Numbered from the stretch's first letter, positions 21,219 to 30,135 are shown. The stretch: 45,391 bases of DNA from Acidimicrobiaceae bacterium (GCA_018699415.1 JABIQM010000253.1:1-45391), one strand, 5' to 3'. The notes: generated by a model not told the origin, from the letters alone. Numbers and translations are program-made.

Positions 21219-24200
21219 GGGCGCGTTCCCCAAAACTGGCGACGAAGTCGATCAACGGCCAGCAAGATCAACACCGCAAGTTGAGCGACCACCGCAGCGC
21301 GATGGCTGAATGGCGTCTCGTAGGAGAGGTGCGCCTCGCCACCCGATTCCGGGACGAAGGCATACGACCACCCGTTGGCGATTCGACGAGGTGCCTCATC
21401 ACCCTCGACGCGAAGAACCCAATTCGTGTCAGGTGTTTGGCTGACAAGAATTTCTGTTCCGTCGGGGATCGACCCGGTGATGTCGTGGCCAGTGCCGCTG
21501 AGCACACCGATGGTGCCCGCAAGAGGCTCGATCCCGAGGTCGGCAAGTTCGGTGACCCCTTGGTCAAATCCGGCGACCACAGCAGCCCGAACGCTCGTCC
21601 ATTCGGTGTTCTCATAGACCCGCATGGCGGAGTTTGAGCCGACAATCTGTCGGAGATCCAGTTGACGTCCGAAGGCCTCAACGACAACACCCGGAATCGG
21701 TCGAGCCTGGGACTCTGAGCTGAAGGGAGCTGGCGCCAACCGATCGAGCAGCACGACGTAGCGAACGCCGAGTCCCCCGAACAGTCGGCCGCTACGTTGC
21801 GTAGACCCCGCCATCACGCTGTCGAGCACGTCGACCATCAAGTCCGCTGATCCAGCATCAGGAGCGATCGTGCGGTCGGTAACGGTAGGCAGCCCATCGA
21901 GGGTGGCGACCCATGCGAGCCCGCCCGAAAGCGAGCGACCCTCGGCCGGCAGAATCTCGGGAGCTCCAACCCAGACAACACGGTAGGAGCCGTCGACCCC
22001 CGGACTAATGAACGGCATTGCCTCCTCGAAGCCCTGCCGCGCCAAACCCCAGCGTCCCGATTCAATCAATCCGAGCGTAGGGAGCGATCCAGCCACGGCT
22101 GCAACCAGTGCGACCGGCACGAGAGTCTGCCGCCAGCCAAAGCCCGCCCGACGGAGGTCATGCTCAACAGTGACTGCGGCAAGACCCAAGAGCCCAGCCA
22201 CGGCCGCGGCGGCAGGAGCGATAAGGAGGGCCGGGTCTGCGAGCCCGAAGTCAAGCAAACCACGACTTGCTACCAGCGCCACTCCCCATGACGACAGCGC
22301 CACCGTCCAAAGGCGGACACCGAGATCGAAACGCCATGACCGTCCGAGCAGGAGTGGTACAAGACAGGACACACCGAGAAGCCATACGAGCGGTTCCGTG
22401 GCATCTGGGCCGACCGAGAAACGGGTGAGTTCTTGCAGCGAGATGGTTGATGCCGACCCGGTCCGTCCGCCGGCAAATACATCCCAGGAGAAGTTGGATC
22501 CCACAAGGTCGATCGTCTGCGGAAGCGAAACGAGCGCCCCTATCAGGACAACCAACGGCGCAGCGCCCACCAGGCGGTGCGCGCCTACAGGGTGAACCGC
22601 GATGAGCGACCCAACGAGAACCCCGGCGAAGACGATCGGAACGATAATGCTCGCCGTGGGCTCGAAAATAATGCCCAGACCGATCGCGGTGCCAAGCCCA
22701 ATCGAAGACCGGACAATCCCTCGCACAGCACCAGTCGCCACCCGGTGTGGGGCTGACCCTTGGATGCGAAACGCACCGGCCAGCAGCCATGGGGAGAGAG
22801 CGAAGCCAATGAGGCCGGGCATCGACGCCGCCGCAATACTTCCCCATGCCAACGGGAGCGCTGTGTAGCCAACGAGAGCGGCGATCTGCGCCCGTCTCGA
22901 TCCAGTGGCGGCGAGTAATCGCCAGGCACCGACCAGGCCGACAAAGACGGGGCCGAGGACCAGCCAAGTCCGAACGAACCCTGACGATCCGCCCAGTAGC
23001 CAGGCCGTGATCCCGGCAAGACCGTAGCCGGTAGGGACTGCGGCGGCCGATCCCAGATCACGGTGCACCCAACCACTCCACCAGTCGCTGACGAGTTCGC
23101 CCGCCGACGAGGGAAATGCTGCAAAGTCGCCAACGGCGGCAGGGCCAGAGGTCAGTAGCTGCCGCGAGCCAAAGAGCACGAAGACAACCACGAGCACCCA
23201 CGACAGCACCGCGAAACGGCTAGTGCCGGTCTGCATCGCGCTGACTAGTTCATTGCCAAAATGGCGCTCGCCTCGACCAATCTGGCCTCGGATGAACGCA
23301 TTAATGCGGACACTGCCGAGTTGCTGAAGCGCTCGCACATCGGTATCAGACGCCTTGACCACCGATCGCACGAACTTCCGACGCCGCCTGATCTCGCTCA
23401 GACGACCTATGTTCCATGTCCACGCATGGATGACATCTCGCACGTGAGCGAATCTCATGGTCACCAAAGCGATGCAGAGTTCGCCCAACGCAAGAGCTAC
23501 CATCAGCGGCAGAGTAAAGAACAGCGACGCTCTACTGCTGTTGACCATCACGGTCCGGGTTTGATGGCGTGCTCGGGTTCGGCGGATGTCATCAACACCG
23601 GTTCGTTCAACAAGTTGCTCCCGGTGGCGGACGAGAGCATCGGGGGCAACGATTACCCGAGCGCCCTTGAGCTGCGCTCGCCAGCAGAGATCAACATCCT
23701 CGCCGCGCCGGGTGATGACCGAGTCGTAACCGCTCAATTCTCGGAACAAGGTGGTGCGGACCAATAGGCATGCCGTCGGAACCACGAACACGTCGGTGAC
23801 AGTGTCGTACTGCTCCTGATCTAGTTCGGCGGGCTCAACCACTTCGCCGGTGACAGCGAACCGGTCAGCAACAAGGCCAACGTGCTGCAGTTGTTCGGGA
23901 TTGTCCCAAGCCACCAGCTTCGGGCCGGTGATGCCAGCGTTGGACCGAAGCGATTCGGTCACCAACGTTCGCACGACATCCGAAGCAAGGGCGACGTCGT
24001 CATGGCAGATCAGCAGAAAGGCCGAATTCAGATCCGTTTCCAAGGCGGTATTGGCGGCCGCCGCGAATCCGCTGGTGTCCGACGCGTCGAGCAGGGTGGC
24101 GTCGGGAGCGATCTTTCGCAGTCGCTCGGCAAGGTCAGGTTCGCCGGCGGCATCGATCACCATGATGTCGAGACGGGGATAATCCTGTGTGAAAAGACTC

Positions 24201-24328
24201 TCGATGGTTTCCTCAAACCACTCACCGGGCTCGTGGGCAACCACGAGAGCCGTCACCGAGGGAGTGGCCGCCCGCGTTTCGGAAGCAGACTCAGCGTCTG
24301 GGAGCGATGGTTGATCGGTGGCGTCCAC
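21215..24328 (-). CDS. family 2 glycosyltransferase fused to a large membrane domain
   Basis: The 1037-residue product starts with a GT2 domain (about residues 25-260): VTALVVAHEPGEWFEETIES, LFTQDYPRLDIMVID, then FLLICHDDVALASDV and GEDVDLCWRAQLKGA (the acidic ED motif typical of rhamnosyl- or galactofuranosyl-type GT2). About a dozen membrane helices follow (from ~270), and a long extracytoplasmic stretch lies near 800-1000. A final helix ends the protein. Proteins of this layout recur beside DUF5719 in actinobacteria and are thought to act in cell-wall polymer assembly. It starts with GTG at 24328. TAGCCT lies 9 nt upstream with CTGTCA 17 bp before that. Confidence 0.85.
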   Translation of the reverse strand: MDATDQPSLPDAESASETRAATPSVTALVVAHEPGEWFEETIESLFTQDYPRLDIMVIDAAGEPDLAERLRKIAPDATLLDASDTSGFAAAANTALETDLNSAFLLICHDDVALASDVVRTLVTESLRSNAGITGPKLVAWDNPEQLQHVGLVADRFAVTGEVVEPAELDQEQYDTVTDVFVVPTACLLVRTTLFRELSGYDSVITRRGEDVDLCWRAQLKGARVIVAPDALVRHREQLVERTGVDDIRRTRARHQTRTVMVNSSRASLFFTLPLMVALALGELCIALVTMRFAHVRDVIHAWTWNIGRLSEIRRRRKFVRSVVKASDTDVRALQQLGSVRINAFIRGQIGRGERHFGNELVSAMQTGTSRFAVLSWVLVVVFVLFGSRQLLTSGPAAVGDFAAFPSSAGELVSDWWSGWVHRDLGSAAAVPTGYGLAGITAWLLGGSSGFVRTWLVLGPVFVGLVGAWRLLAATGSRRAQIAALVGYTALPLAWGSIAAASMPGLIGFALSPWLLAGAFRIQGSAPHRVATGAVRGIVRSSIGLGTAIGLGIIFEPTASIIVPIVFAGVLVGSLIAVHPVGAHRLVGAAPLVVLIGALVSLPQTIDLVGSNFSWDVFAGGRTGSASTISLQELTRFSVGPDATEPLVWLLGVSCLVPLLLGRSWRFDLGVRLWTVALSSWGVALVASRGLLDFGLADPALLIAPAAAAVAGLLGLAAVTVEHDLRRAGFGWRQTLVPVALVAAVAGSLPTLGLIESGRWGLARQGFEEAMPFISPGVDGSYRVVWVGAPEILPAEGRSLSGGLAWVATLDGLPTVTDRTIAPDAGSADLMVDVLDSVMAGSTQRSGRLFGGLGVRYVVLLDRLAPAPFSSESQARPIPGVVVEAFGRQLDLRQIVGSNSAMRVYENTEWTSVRAAVVAGFDQGVTELADLGIEPLAGTIGVLSGTGHDITGSIPDGTEILVSQTPDTNWVLRVEGDEAPRRIANGWSYAFVPESGGEAHLSYETPFSHRAAVVAQLAVLILLAVDRLRRQFWGTRP

Positions 24329-24337
24329 GATCGACGG

Positions 24338-24366
24338 AGGCTACCGCTCAACCTCAACGATGACAG
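24338..24366 (-). promoter_or_regulatory. promoter of the GT2/DUF5719 operon
   Basis: On the minus strand CTGTCA (24366-24361) and TAGCCT (24343-24338) are spaced by 17 bp, and the -10 ends 9 nt before the GTG at 24328. It matches -35/-10 spacing, with 4 of 6 bases at -35. It lies within the 95-bp divergent region shared with the rmd-like gene. Confidence 0.45.
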
Positions 24367-24380
24367 GACACCCTGGAAGC

Positions 24381-24386
24381 TAGAAT
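24381..24386 (+). promoter_or_regulatory. -10-like element upstream of the rmd-like gene
   Basis: TAGAAT closely matches the -10 consensus. It ends 8 nt before an ATG at 24395 that opens a 13-codon ORF, and 37 nt before the start of the rmd-like gene at 24424. ATGACA at 24360-24365 could be a -35, but the 15-bp spacing is short. Confidence 0.45.
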
Positions 24387-24394
24387 CTCCTTCG

Positions 24395-24436
24395 ATGGAC
24401 TACGCCTTGCTCAACCTCTCAAAATGCGCGCACTAA
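24395..24436 (+). CDS. possible 13-residue leader peptide
   Basis: ATG at 24395 opens the short frame MDYALLNLSKCAH, ending with TAA at 24436, 10 nt inside the rmd-like gene and in another frame. It sits 8 nt after TAGAAT, the same spacing as the leaderless genes in this window. The rmd-like ATG itself has no Shine-Dalgarno sequence, so a ribosome finishing the short frame could re-start there. Translation is unproven, and chance occurrence of a short ORF is possible. Confidence 0.3.
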   Translation: MDYALLNLSKCAH

Positions 24437-25329
24437 TCACCGGCGCCGGCGGGTTCGTCGGGCGTTATCTTGTCGATCTTTTGACCTCAGCGGGAGAAGA
24501 TGTCACTGAGTCCGCCACCGACATCACCGACCGCGACAAGTTGATCGCCACGTTCGCTGACGCTGCTCCCGACGTCGTCTACCACCTGGCCGCTCAATCC
24601 GACGTAGGAGGGTCGTGGGATTCGCCGATTGAGACATATCGAGTCAATGTCGAAGGCACCGTCAACGTCCTGGATTCTGCTCGATTCGCTGGTGCTACGA
24701 GAGTTCTCGCTGTCACCAGCGCGGATATCTACGGACAGGTTCACGAAAGCGATCTCCCGCTCACGGAAACTCAGCCGCTTCAGCCGGTCAACCCCTATGC
24801 CGCTAGTAAGGCAGCGGCCGAGATGGTCTGCATCCAGGCGGGCCTCGGACACGGCCTCGAGGTCATCCGGGTCCGGTCATTCAACCATCTCGGCCCAGGG
24901 CAGAGTGACCGATTCGTGGCGTCGGCCATTGCCAGCCGAATCGCCCACAATGAGTTGAATGGCAACCCATCCATTCCCGTCGGCAACCTTGCGGCCCGTC
25001 GCGACTTTACCGACGTCCGCGATGTTGTGCGGGCGTACCACCTGTTGATGATCAACGGTCAACCCGGCGAGACGTATCACGTGTGCAGCGGCGTCGACCT
25101 GCCCGTCAGCGAACTAGCCAACACTCTTCTCTCGCTCTCGGCGGCCCCGATGCACCTCGCGCCTGACCCTTCTCTGCTACGACCCGTAGATCTCCCGGTC
25201 CTGCGCGGCGATAACGGCAAGCTCTGCGACGACACGGGTTGGGTGCCCGAAATTCCGATCGAACAAACACTCCGTGATCTACTTCAGTACTGGCGCCAGA
25301 TAGCGTCAGCGCCCACGTCGTGTCACTAA
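24424..25329 (+). CDS. rmd: NAD(P)-dependent epimerase/reductase, GDP-4-keto-6-deoxymannose reductase-like
   Basis: This 301-residue extended short-chain dehydrogenase has the N-terminal nucleotide-binding motif ITGAGGFVGRYL, the VYHLAAQSDVGGSW segment, the catalytic Ser region TSADIYGQ and the YxxxK motif YAASKAAAE. It lies directly before gmd, so it probably reduces GDP-4-keto-6-deoxy-D-mannose to GDP-D-rhamnose or to its 4-epimer, GDP-6-deoxy-talose. The family cannot distinguish these products by eye, nor strictly exclude another NDP-sugar. The start lacks a Shine-Dalgarno sequence and overlaps a possible leader ORF. It heads a plus-strand run of four genes through cofE. Confidence 0.85.
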   Translation: MRALITGAGGFVGRYLVDLLTSAGEDVTESATDITDRDKLIATFADAAPDVVYHLAAQSDVGGSWDSPIETYRVNVEGTVNVLDSARFAGATRVLAVTSADIYGQVHESDLPLTETQPLQPVNPYAASKAAAEMVCIQAGLGHGLEVIRVRSFNHLGPGQSDRFVASAIASRIAHNELNGNPSIPVGNLAARRDFTDVRDVVRAYHLLMINGQPGETYHVCSGVDLPVSELANTLLSLSAAPMHLAPDPSLLRPVDLPVLRGDNGKLCDDTGWVPEIPIEQTLRDLLQYWRQIASAPTSCH

Positions 25330-25374
25330 CTGCACTCAACGACTCTAGAACTTTCCGCCCATTAAGGAATCACC

Positions 25375-26355
25375 GTGGCCAAGCGCGCACTCATCACCGG
25401 AATCACAGGGCAAGACGGCTCCTATCTCGCCGAGTTTCTCCTCGAACGCGACTACGAGGTCATCGGTATGGTCCGACGATCGAGCACCGTCAACTTTGAG
25501 CGAATCTCCCACATCCAGGACAAGGTCACCTTGGCACCCGGCGACCTTCTCGATGAAGTGTCAATGATTGAGATTCTTCGGACGTACCGCCCTGAAGAGG
25601 TGTACAACCTCGCCGCCCAGTCATTTGTGCAGACGTCGTTTGGCCAGCCAGTACTGACTGGCGAAACGACTGCACTCGGCGTTACCAGGGTCCTCGACGC
25701 CATCCGCTTGGTCGACCCAGACATTCGCTTCTATCAGGCGAGTTCGTCAGAGATGTTTGGCAAGGTCCATGAAGTTCCCCAATCCGAGTCAACCCCGTTC
25801 CACCCCCGCAGTCCGTACGGCGTCGCCAAGGTCTACGGCCATTGGATCACCGTCAACTATCGCGAGTCCTATGGACTGCATGGCACCTCAGGAATCTTGT
25901 TCAACCACGAGAGCCCGCGTCGCGGTCTTGAGTTTGTTACCCGCAAGATCACCCACGGCGTCGCCCAGATCCATCTTGGCCGCGAGACCGAACTCCGGCT
26001 CGGCAACCTCGACGCCAAGCGCGACTGGGGCTTCGCTGGCGACTATGTCGATGCCATGTGGCGGATGCTGCAACAGGACACGCCTGAAGACTTCGTGATT
26101 TGCACCGGCGACACCCATTCGGTTCGCGAGTTCTGCGAGGTCGCGTTCAACCATGTCGGCCGCGACTGGCAGGAACACGTCACCATCGACGAGCGCTTCA
26201 TGCGTCCCGCCGAAGTCGACCTTCTTGTCGGGGATCCCACCAAGGCGCAGACAGATCTTGGCTGGAAGGCCACAACCACCTTTGAGGACCTCGTCACGTC
26301 GATGGTCGATGCCGATCTCGACTTGCTCGAAGGTCGACTGCGCGGCCTCGCCTGA
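25375..26355 (+). CDS. gmd: GDP-mannose 4,6-dehydratase
   Basis: Gmd converts GDP-mannose to GDP-4-keto-6-deoxy-mannose with bound NADP. The 326-residue product has [23 protein letters not shown] (NADP-binding, residues 7-29), the RRSS segment, YNLAAQSFV, the catalytic SSSEMFGK and YGVAK (YxxxK) motifs and the FNHESPRRG loop typical of Gmd. It starts with GTG at 25375 and AAGGA is at the proper distance. It lies 45 bp after the rmd-like gene. Its substrate is supplied by the manA, manB and nucleotidyltransferase genes. cofD follows one base after its stop (TGACATG). Confidence 0.95.
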   Translation: MAKRALITGITGQDGSYLAEFLLERDYEVIGMVRRSSTVNFERISHIQDKVTLAPGDLLDEVSMIEILRTYRPEEVYNLAAQSFVQTSFGQPVLTGETTALGVTRVLDAIRLVDPDIRFYQASSSEMFGKVHEVPQSESTPFHPRSPYGVAKVYGHWITVNYRESYGLHGTSGILFNHESPRRGLEFVTRKITHGVAQIHLGRETELRLGNLDAKRDWGFAGDYVDAMWRMLQQDTPEDFVICTGDTHSVREFCEVAFNHVGRDWQEHVTIDERFMRPAEVDLLVGDPTKAQTDLGWKATTTFEDLVTSMVDADLDLLEGRLRGLA

Positions 26356-26356
26356 C

Positions 26357-27283
26357 ATGCACACCGTGCTGGCAGGAGGCGTCGGTGCGGCCCGCTACCT
26401 CTGTGGTGCGCTCGAAGCCTTCCCTCCATCGACGGTCACCGCTGTGGTCAACGTCGGCGATGATGTCGTTCTCCACGGACTCCACATCAGTCCTGATCTC
26501 GATACCTGCACCTACACACTCGCCGGCGCAATCGATCCTGAGCGGGGTTGGGGTCTCGTTAACGAGACCTGGAAGGCCATGGCCGAACTGGGCCGCTACG
26601 GTGGCGACAACTGGTTTGGACTCGGTGATCGCGATCTCGGTACACATCTGTTCCGCACCGCCCGCCTCCACGCCGGTGCCAGCCTCACGTCCGTAACCGC
26701 CGAGATCGCCACCGCCTGGGGTCTCTCCTGCAAGCTTCTTCCAGTCACGAACCAGAGCGTCGAGACCAGGGTCACCCTGACCGACGGCTCAGAGATCGGC
26801 TTTCAAGAGTACTTCGTGCGACTCGCCCATTCGGTCGAGGTTACCGGCGTCCGGTTCGACGGCGCCGACACCTCCACGGTCAGCCGGGAGGCCCTCGACG
26901 CCATCAAAAGTGCCGATGGTCTTGTAATCGCCCCGTCCAACCCCATTGTCTCAATCGGACCGATTCTCGCCATCCCAGGCGTTACTGAAGCCGTCGTGGC
27001 CCGCCGTGACCGCAACGTCGCCGTGTCCCCGATCGTCGGTGGCGCCGCGTTGAAGGGGCCCGCCGATCGCATGTTGCGCGAACTCGGCGAAGAGTCCTCC
27101 GTCGTGGGAGTCGCCCGTCGTTATCGAGATCTCGCCGCCACACTCGTGATCGACGAAGTGGACGCCGATCTCGCTTCCGACGTCGAAGCCGCCGGGATGC
27201 ACGCCCTGGTGATGCCAACCATCATGAGTGAACCCGGCGTAGCCGCAGCACTCGCCACAGCATGCGCGGAGGCCTGCCGATGA
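26357..27283 (+). CDS. cofD: 2-phospho-L-lactate (or phosphoenolpyruvate) transferase of F420 synthesis
   Basis: CofD/FbiA joins the lactyl or phosphoenolpyruvyl moiety from a GMP-activated donor to the deazaflavin FO, giving F420-0 or its dehydro form. The 308-residue product begins HTVLAGGVGAARYLCGAL, matching the family N-terminus TVLAGGVGGAKF. The VVNVGDD segment, the LSPDLDT-like ISPDLDTCTYTLAG, WFGLGDRDLGTHLFRT and the IAPSNPIVSIGPIL loop near residue 195 are all present. The ATG at 26357 starts one base after gmd stops. The stop overlaps the cofE start (ATGA). A longer open frame upstream of the ATG lies inside gmd and is rejected. Actinobacterial enzymes are thought to use PEP rather than lactyl phosphate. 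Confidence 0.95.
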   Translation: MHTVLAGGVGAARYLCGALEAFPPSTVTAVVNVGDDVVLHGLHISPDLDTCTYTLAGAIDPERGWGLVNETWKAMAELGRYGGDNWFGLGDRDLGTHLFRTARLHAGASLTSVTAEIATAWGLSCKLLPVTNQSVETRVTLTDGSEIGFQEYFVRLAHSVEVTGVRFDGADTSTVSREALDAIKSADGLVIAPSNPIVSIGPILAIPGVTEAVVARRDRNVAVSPIVGGAALKGPADRMLRELGEESSVVGVARRYRDLAATLVIDEVDADLASDVEAAGMHALVMPTIMSEPGVAAALATACAEACR

Positions 27284-27978
27284 GTCTCGAAGTTCTACCC
27301 ATCACCGGAATCGGCGAGGTTCGCCCCGGGGACGACCTGGCTGAACTGATTGCCGCGTCCGAGGCGAAAATTCTTGACGGCGACTGCCTTGTGATCACTC
27401 AGAAGGTCGTCTCGAAAGCCGAGGGTCGCCTCGTCGATATCGATCCCGACGATCCCCTTTCCCACAAGCCTCTCGTGGAACGGGAGTCCGTACGTATTTT
27501 GCGGCGACGCGGTGAGTTGATCATCAGCGAAACCGAGCACGGCTTCGTCTGCGCCAACGCCGGAATCGACCTGTCCAATGTTGAACGTGGTCAGGCCGCC
27601 CTGCTACCGGTCGACAGCGATCGTTCAGCACGTGGCGTCCGTGACCGACTCAAGGCCCGCCATGGCGTCGACGTCGCCATCGTGATCAGTGACACCTTCG
27701 GCCGACCTTGGCGACGCGGCGTCACCGATATCGCCATTGGCTGCGCCGGCATCAAGGCCATCGCTGACTTACGGGGCACTACCGACGCCCTCGGCCGGGA
27801 GCTGATGGTGACCGAGGTGGCAATCGTCGATGAAATCGCCGCTGCCGCTGACCTGGTTATGGGCAAGTCAAAGGGTGTTGCCGTAGCGATCATCCGCGGC
27901 CTCGACCCCGCGTGGTTCGGACGCGGTGGAGTGGTCGATGAGATCATCCGCGATCCGTCCGAAGACCTGTTCCGGTAA
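27280..27978 (+). CDS. cofE: F420-0:gamma-glutamyl ligase, stand-alone CofE domain
   Basis: CofE adds glutamates to F420-0 with GTP. The 232-residue product has the family segments LPITGIGEVRPGDDL, CLVITQKVVSKAEGR, HGFVCANAGIDLSNV and VISDTFGRPWRRGVTDIAIGCAG. It starts at the ATG overlapping the cofD stop (ATGA); an in-frame codon at 27262 is less likely. In mycobacteria the protein FbiB has an extra C-terminal FMN-binding nitroreductase-like domain that reduces dehydro-F420. That domain is missing here, so the reductase, if needed, must be encoded elsewhere. A stable hairpin at 28001-28022 follows the gene. Confidence 0.95.
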   Translation: MSLEVLPITGIGEVRPGDDLAELIAASEAKILDGDCLVITQKVVSKAEGRLVDIDPDDPLSHKPLVERESVRILRRRGELIISETEHGFVCANAGIDLSNVERGQAALLPVDSDRSARGVRDRLKARHGVDVAIVISDTFGRPWRRGVTDIAIGCAGIKAIADLRGTTDALGRELMVTEVAIVDEIAAAADLVMGKSKGVAVAIIRGLDPAWFGRGGVVDEIIRDPSEDLFR

Positions 27979-28000
27979 CCGTCCACCATTTCTCGAGAAC

Positions 28001-28022
28001 GACGTCGGCCCGCGCCGATGTC
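28001..28022. terminator. bidirectional terminator between cofE and galE
   Basis: A 9-bp stem (GACGTCGGC at 28001-28009, GCCGATGTC at 28014-28022, one G-T wobble) closes a CCGC loop. Outer hexamers TTCTCG (27990-27995) and CGAGAA (28028-28033) can extend it. The position in the 64-bp gap between two convergent genes supports a terminator function for both. There is no T-run. Confidence 0.65.
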
Positions 28023-28042
28023 ATTGTCGAGAACCCTTGGGC

Positions 28043-29053
28043 TTATGTGAAACCGTTGGGGTTTTGGCGCTGCCAGTTCCAGTGATCTCGCATCATGTCG
28101 GCAAGATCACGCTTCGAACTCCAGCCCAGAACCTCTTTGGCACACGCTGGGTGGGCGTAGATCTTCTCAATGTCGCCGGCGCGACGATCAACGACTTCGT
28201 ACGGGATCGGTGAGCCGACCGCTGCGCTTGCGGCATGCACCACATCGAGGACCGTGTGTCCTACGCCAGTGCCAAGATTGACCGCCGTACAGCCCGAGAT
28301 TTCTCCAGCGAGAGCGTCCAAGGCGGCAACGTGCCCCTCAGCCAGATCGACGACATGGATGTAGTCACGAACGGCGGTGCCGTCAGCGGTGTCATAGTCA
28401 CCGCCGAACACCATGACCTTTTCGAGTCGGCCAACTGCCACTTGCATCACGAACGGCACCAGATTGTTGGGGATCCCATTGGGATCTTCGCCCAGAGTGC
28501 CGCTCTCGTGGGCGCCAACCGGATTGAAGTATCGAAGAAGTACAACGTCGAGATCAACAGCGGCAGCAGCATCGCTCAAGATTTGCTCGCTCATGTACTT
28601 CGTCCAGCCGTAAGGGCTTTCCGCGCCGGTAGGCGCCGCCTCGGTGACCGGAATCACACTGGGCTGGCCATAGACCGTGCACGAAGACGAAAAGACCAGC
28701 TTCGAGACGCCAGCTTCCACCATCGCTTCGACGAGACCAATCGTGGACCCGAGGTTGTTGCGGTAATAGTCGAGGGGTTTGTCGACCGACTCACCAACTG
28801 CCTTATAGGCGGCAAAGTGGATCACCTCGTCGATGTCGTGATCTCTGAAAACGCGTGCCAACCCGCCGGAGTCAAGCATGTCGACTTCCACCATCGCCAT
28901 CGAATCAGTGGTGAGCGCACGAACGGCATCAACCGCTTTCGGCGAACTGTTGGAGAAGTTGTCAACAATGACGACCTCGCGGCCGGCCTCGTGAAGGGCC
29001 ACTGCGGTGTGGCTCCCGATGTAGCCGGCGCCGCCGGCGACAAGAACAGCCAT
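28043..29053 (-). CDS. galE: UDP-glucose 4-epimerase
   Basis: GalE interconverts UDP-glucose and UDP-galactose. The 336-residue product has the NAD-binding motif VAGGAGYIGSHTAVAL, the DNFSNSS segment, VIHFAAYKAVGESV, the catalytic SSSCTVYGQ and YGWTKYMSE (YxxxK) motifs, and the YFNPVGAH segment typical of GalE. Length and motifs are normal. I chose ATG 29053, which shares its last base with the stop of the upstream nucleotidyltransferase (TGATG); a GTG at 29056 directly before it is an alternative. Final gene of its minus-strand run. Confidence 0.95.
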   Translation of the reverse strand: MAVLVAGGAGYIGSHTAVALHEAGREVVIVDNFSNSSPKAVDAVRALTTDSMAMVEVDMLDSGGLARVFRDHDIDEVIHFAAYKAVGESVDKPLDYYRNNLGSTIGLVEAMVEAGVSKLVFSSSCTVYGQPSVIPVTEAAPTGAESPYGWTKYMSEQILSDAAAAVDLDVVLLRYFNPVGAHESGTLGEDPNGIPNNLVPFVMQVAVGRLEKVMVFGGDYDTADGTAVRDYIHVVDLAEGHVAALDALAGEISGCTAVNLGTGVGHTVLDVVHAASAAVGSPIPYEVVDRRAGDIEKIYAHPACAKEVLGWSSKRDLADMMRDHWNWQRQNPNGFT

Positions 29054-30057
29054 CACTTGTTCTCCGGTATCTTGGCACCCGCCAGCGAAGCGTCACCATC
29101 AACCCGTGCGCTGTCCCCAAGCATGGTCAGTTCGGTGATTCTCGAACCGGCGCCGACGACCGCTCTGGGTCCCACGATCGAGCCCTCGATCAATGTGCGC
29201 TCTCCAATAACCGCGTCCATGGACACGATCGACCCGCGAATAATCGCGTTGGCCGCTACGGTCGCTCCGCTCATCACAACAGATCGCTCAATGACCGCCG
29301 ACGGATCGACGGATGCGTCGGCGGCGATGCCGTTGACCACATCCCCACAAACCCCGTCGAGAAGGTCGAGTTGAATCTGGATGTACGTTTCTGGTGTGCC
29401 GGCGTCGACCCAGTAGGCCTCAGACTGGACAGCCCACAGGCCACCATCGGCCACGATCGCTGGGAATGTTTCGCGTTCGATCGACACTTTGCGGCCGGTC
29501 TCGATGCGCTGGAGCACAGATGGTTCGAGTACATAGGTACCTGCGTTGATCCAGTTTGTCGGCGCTTCGCCGGCAGGAGGCTTCTCGACAAACCCGAGAA
29601 CTTTGCCGGCGGGGTCAGTCGGGACAACGCCGTAGCGGGACGGGTCATCAACCGGTGTTAGCGCGATCGTGGCTTCAGCACCGATCTCGTGGTGGCGGTT
29701 CCACACCGACGTCACGTCGAGATCGGTGAAGACATCGCCGTTGATGACGATGAAGGTCTCATTGATACCAGCAGCGTCGGCGGCAAAGCGCACGGCACCC
29801 GCCGTGTCGAGCGGTTCAGGCTCGACGGCGTAGGCCAGTGCTACACCCGCACACTCGTTGTTTGGGTACGCCTCGCGAAAGACATCTTCCTTGTAGCCAA
29901 GCGAAAGGACGACTTCATCGACACCGTGGCCTCCGAGTCTGCCGATCACATGTTCGAGCATGGGCCGATCGATCACCGGCAGCATCTGCTTGGGACTCGT
30001 CAATGTGAGGGGCCGGAGCCGTGTTCCGAACCCACCGACAAGAACTACGGCCTTCAT
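29053..30057 (-). CDS. sugar-1-phosphate nucleotidyltransferase, probable mannose-1-phosphate guanylyltransferase
   Basis: This 334-residue protein has an N-terminal nucleotidyltransferase domain with the signature AVVLVGGFGTRLRPLT, LPVIDRPMLEHVIGRL and FIVINGDVFTDLD, and a C-terminal left-handed beta-helix of hexapeptide repeats (about 240-330). The family includes GDP-mannose and dTDP/UDP-glucose pyrophosphorylases. GDP-mannose synthesis is my preferred call because manA, manB and gmd need it and because the actinobacterial gene in this neighbourhood (Rv3264c in M. tuberculosis, from memory) has that activity. A strong AGGAGGT Shine-Dalgarno sequence precedes the ATG. galE overlaps its stop. 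Confidence 0.88.
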   Translation of the reverse strand: MKAVVLVGGFGTRLRPLTLTSPKQMLPVIDRPMLEHVIGRLGGHGVDEVVLSLGYKEDVFREAYPNNECAGVALAYAVEPEPLDTAGAVRFAADAAGINETFIVINGDVFTDLDVTSVWNRHHEIGAEATIALTPVDDPSRYGVVPTDPAGKVLGFVEKPPAGEAPTNWINAGTYVLEPSVLQRIETGRKVSIERETFPAIVADGGLWAVQSEAYWVDAGTPETYIQIQLDLLDGVCGDVVNGIAADASVDPSAVIERSVVMSGATVAANAIIRGSIVSMDAVIGERTLIEGSIVGPRAVVGAGSRITELTMLGDSARVDGDASLAGAKIPENK

Positions 30058-30081
30058 AGGACCTCCTGAGAGTCGGAATGC

Positions 30082-30135
30082 GTTTCGCGTGTTTAATCCG
30101 CCAGCCGGGAGAGCGCACGCTGCCCTACGCGAAAC
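30082..30135. repeat. inverted repeat in the leader of the nucleotidyltransferase gene
   Basis: GTTTCGCGT (30082-30090) and ACGCGAAAC (30127-30135) form a perfect 9-bp inverted repeat with a 36-nt spacer. It lies in the 134-bp gap between the stop of the His-rich gene and the start of the nucleotidyltransferase, about 25 nt upstream of its ATG. It could be an RNA hairpin (terminator for the upstream gene) or a protein binding site. Confidence 0.4.

Noticed and set aside
26153-26356. N-terminal extension of CofD
   Set aside because: It is a shadow of the gmd 3' end; the conserved HTVLAGGVG start fits ATG 26357.
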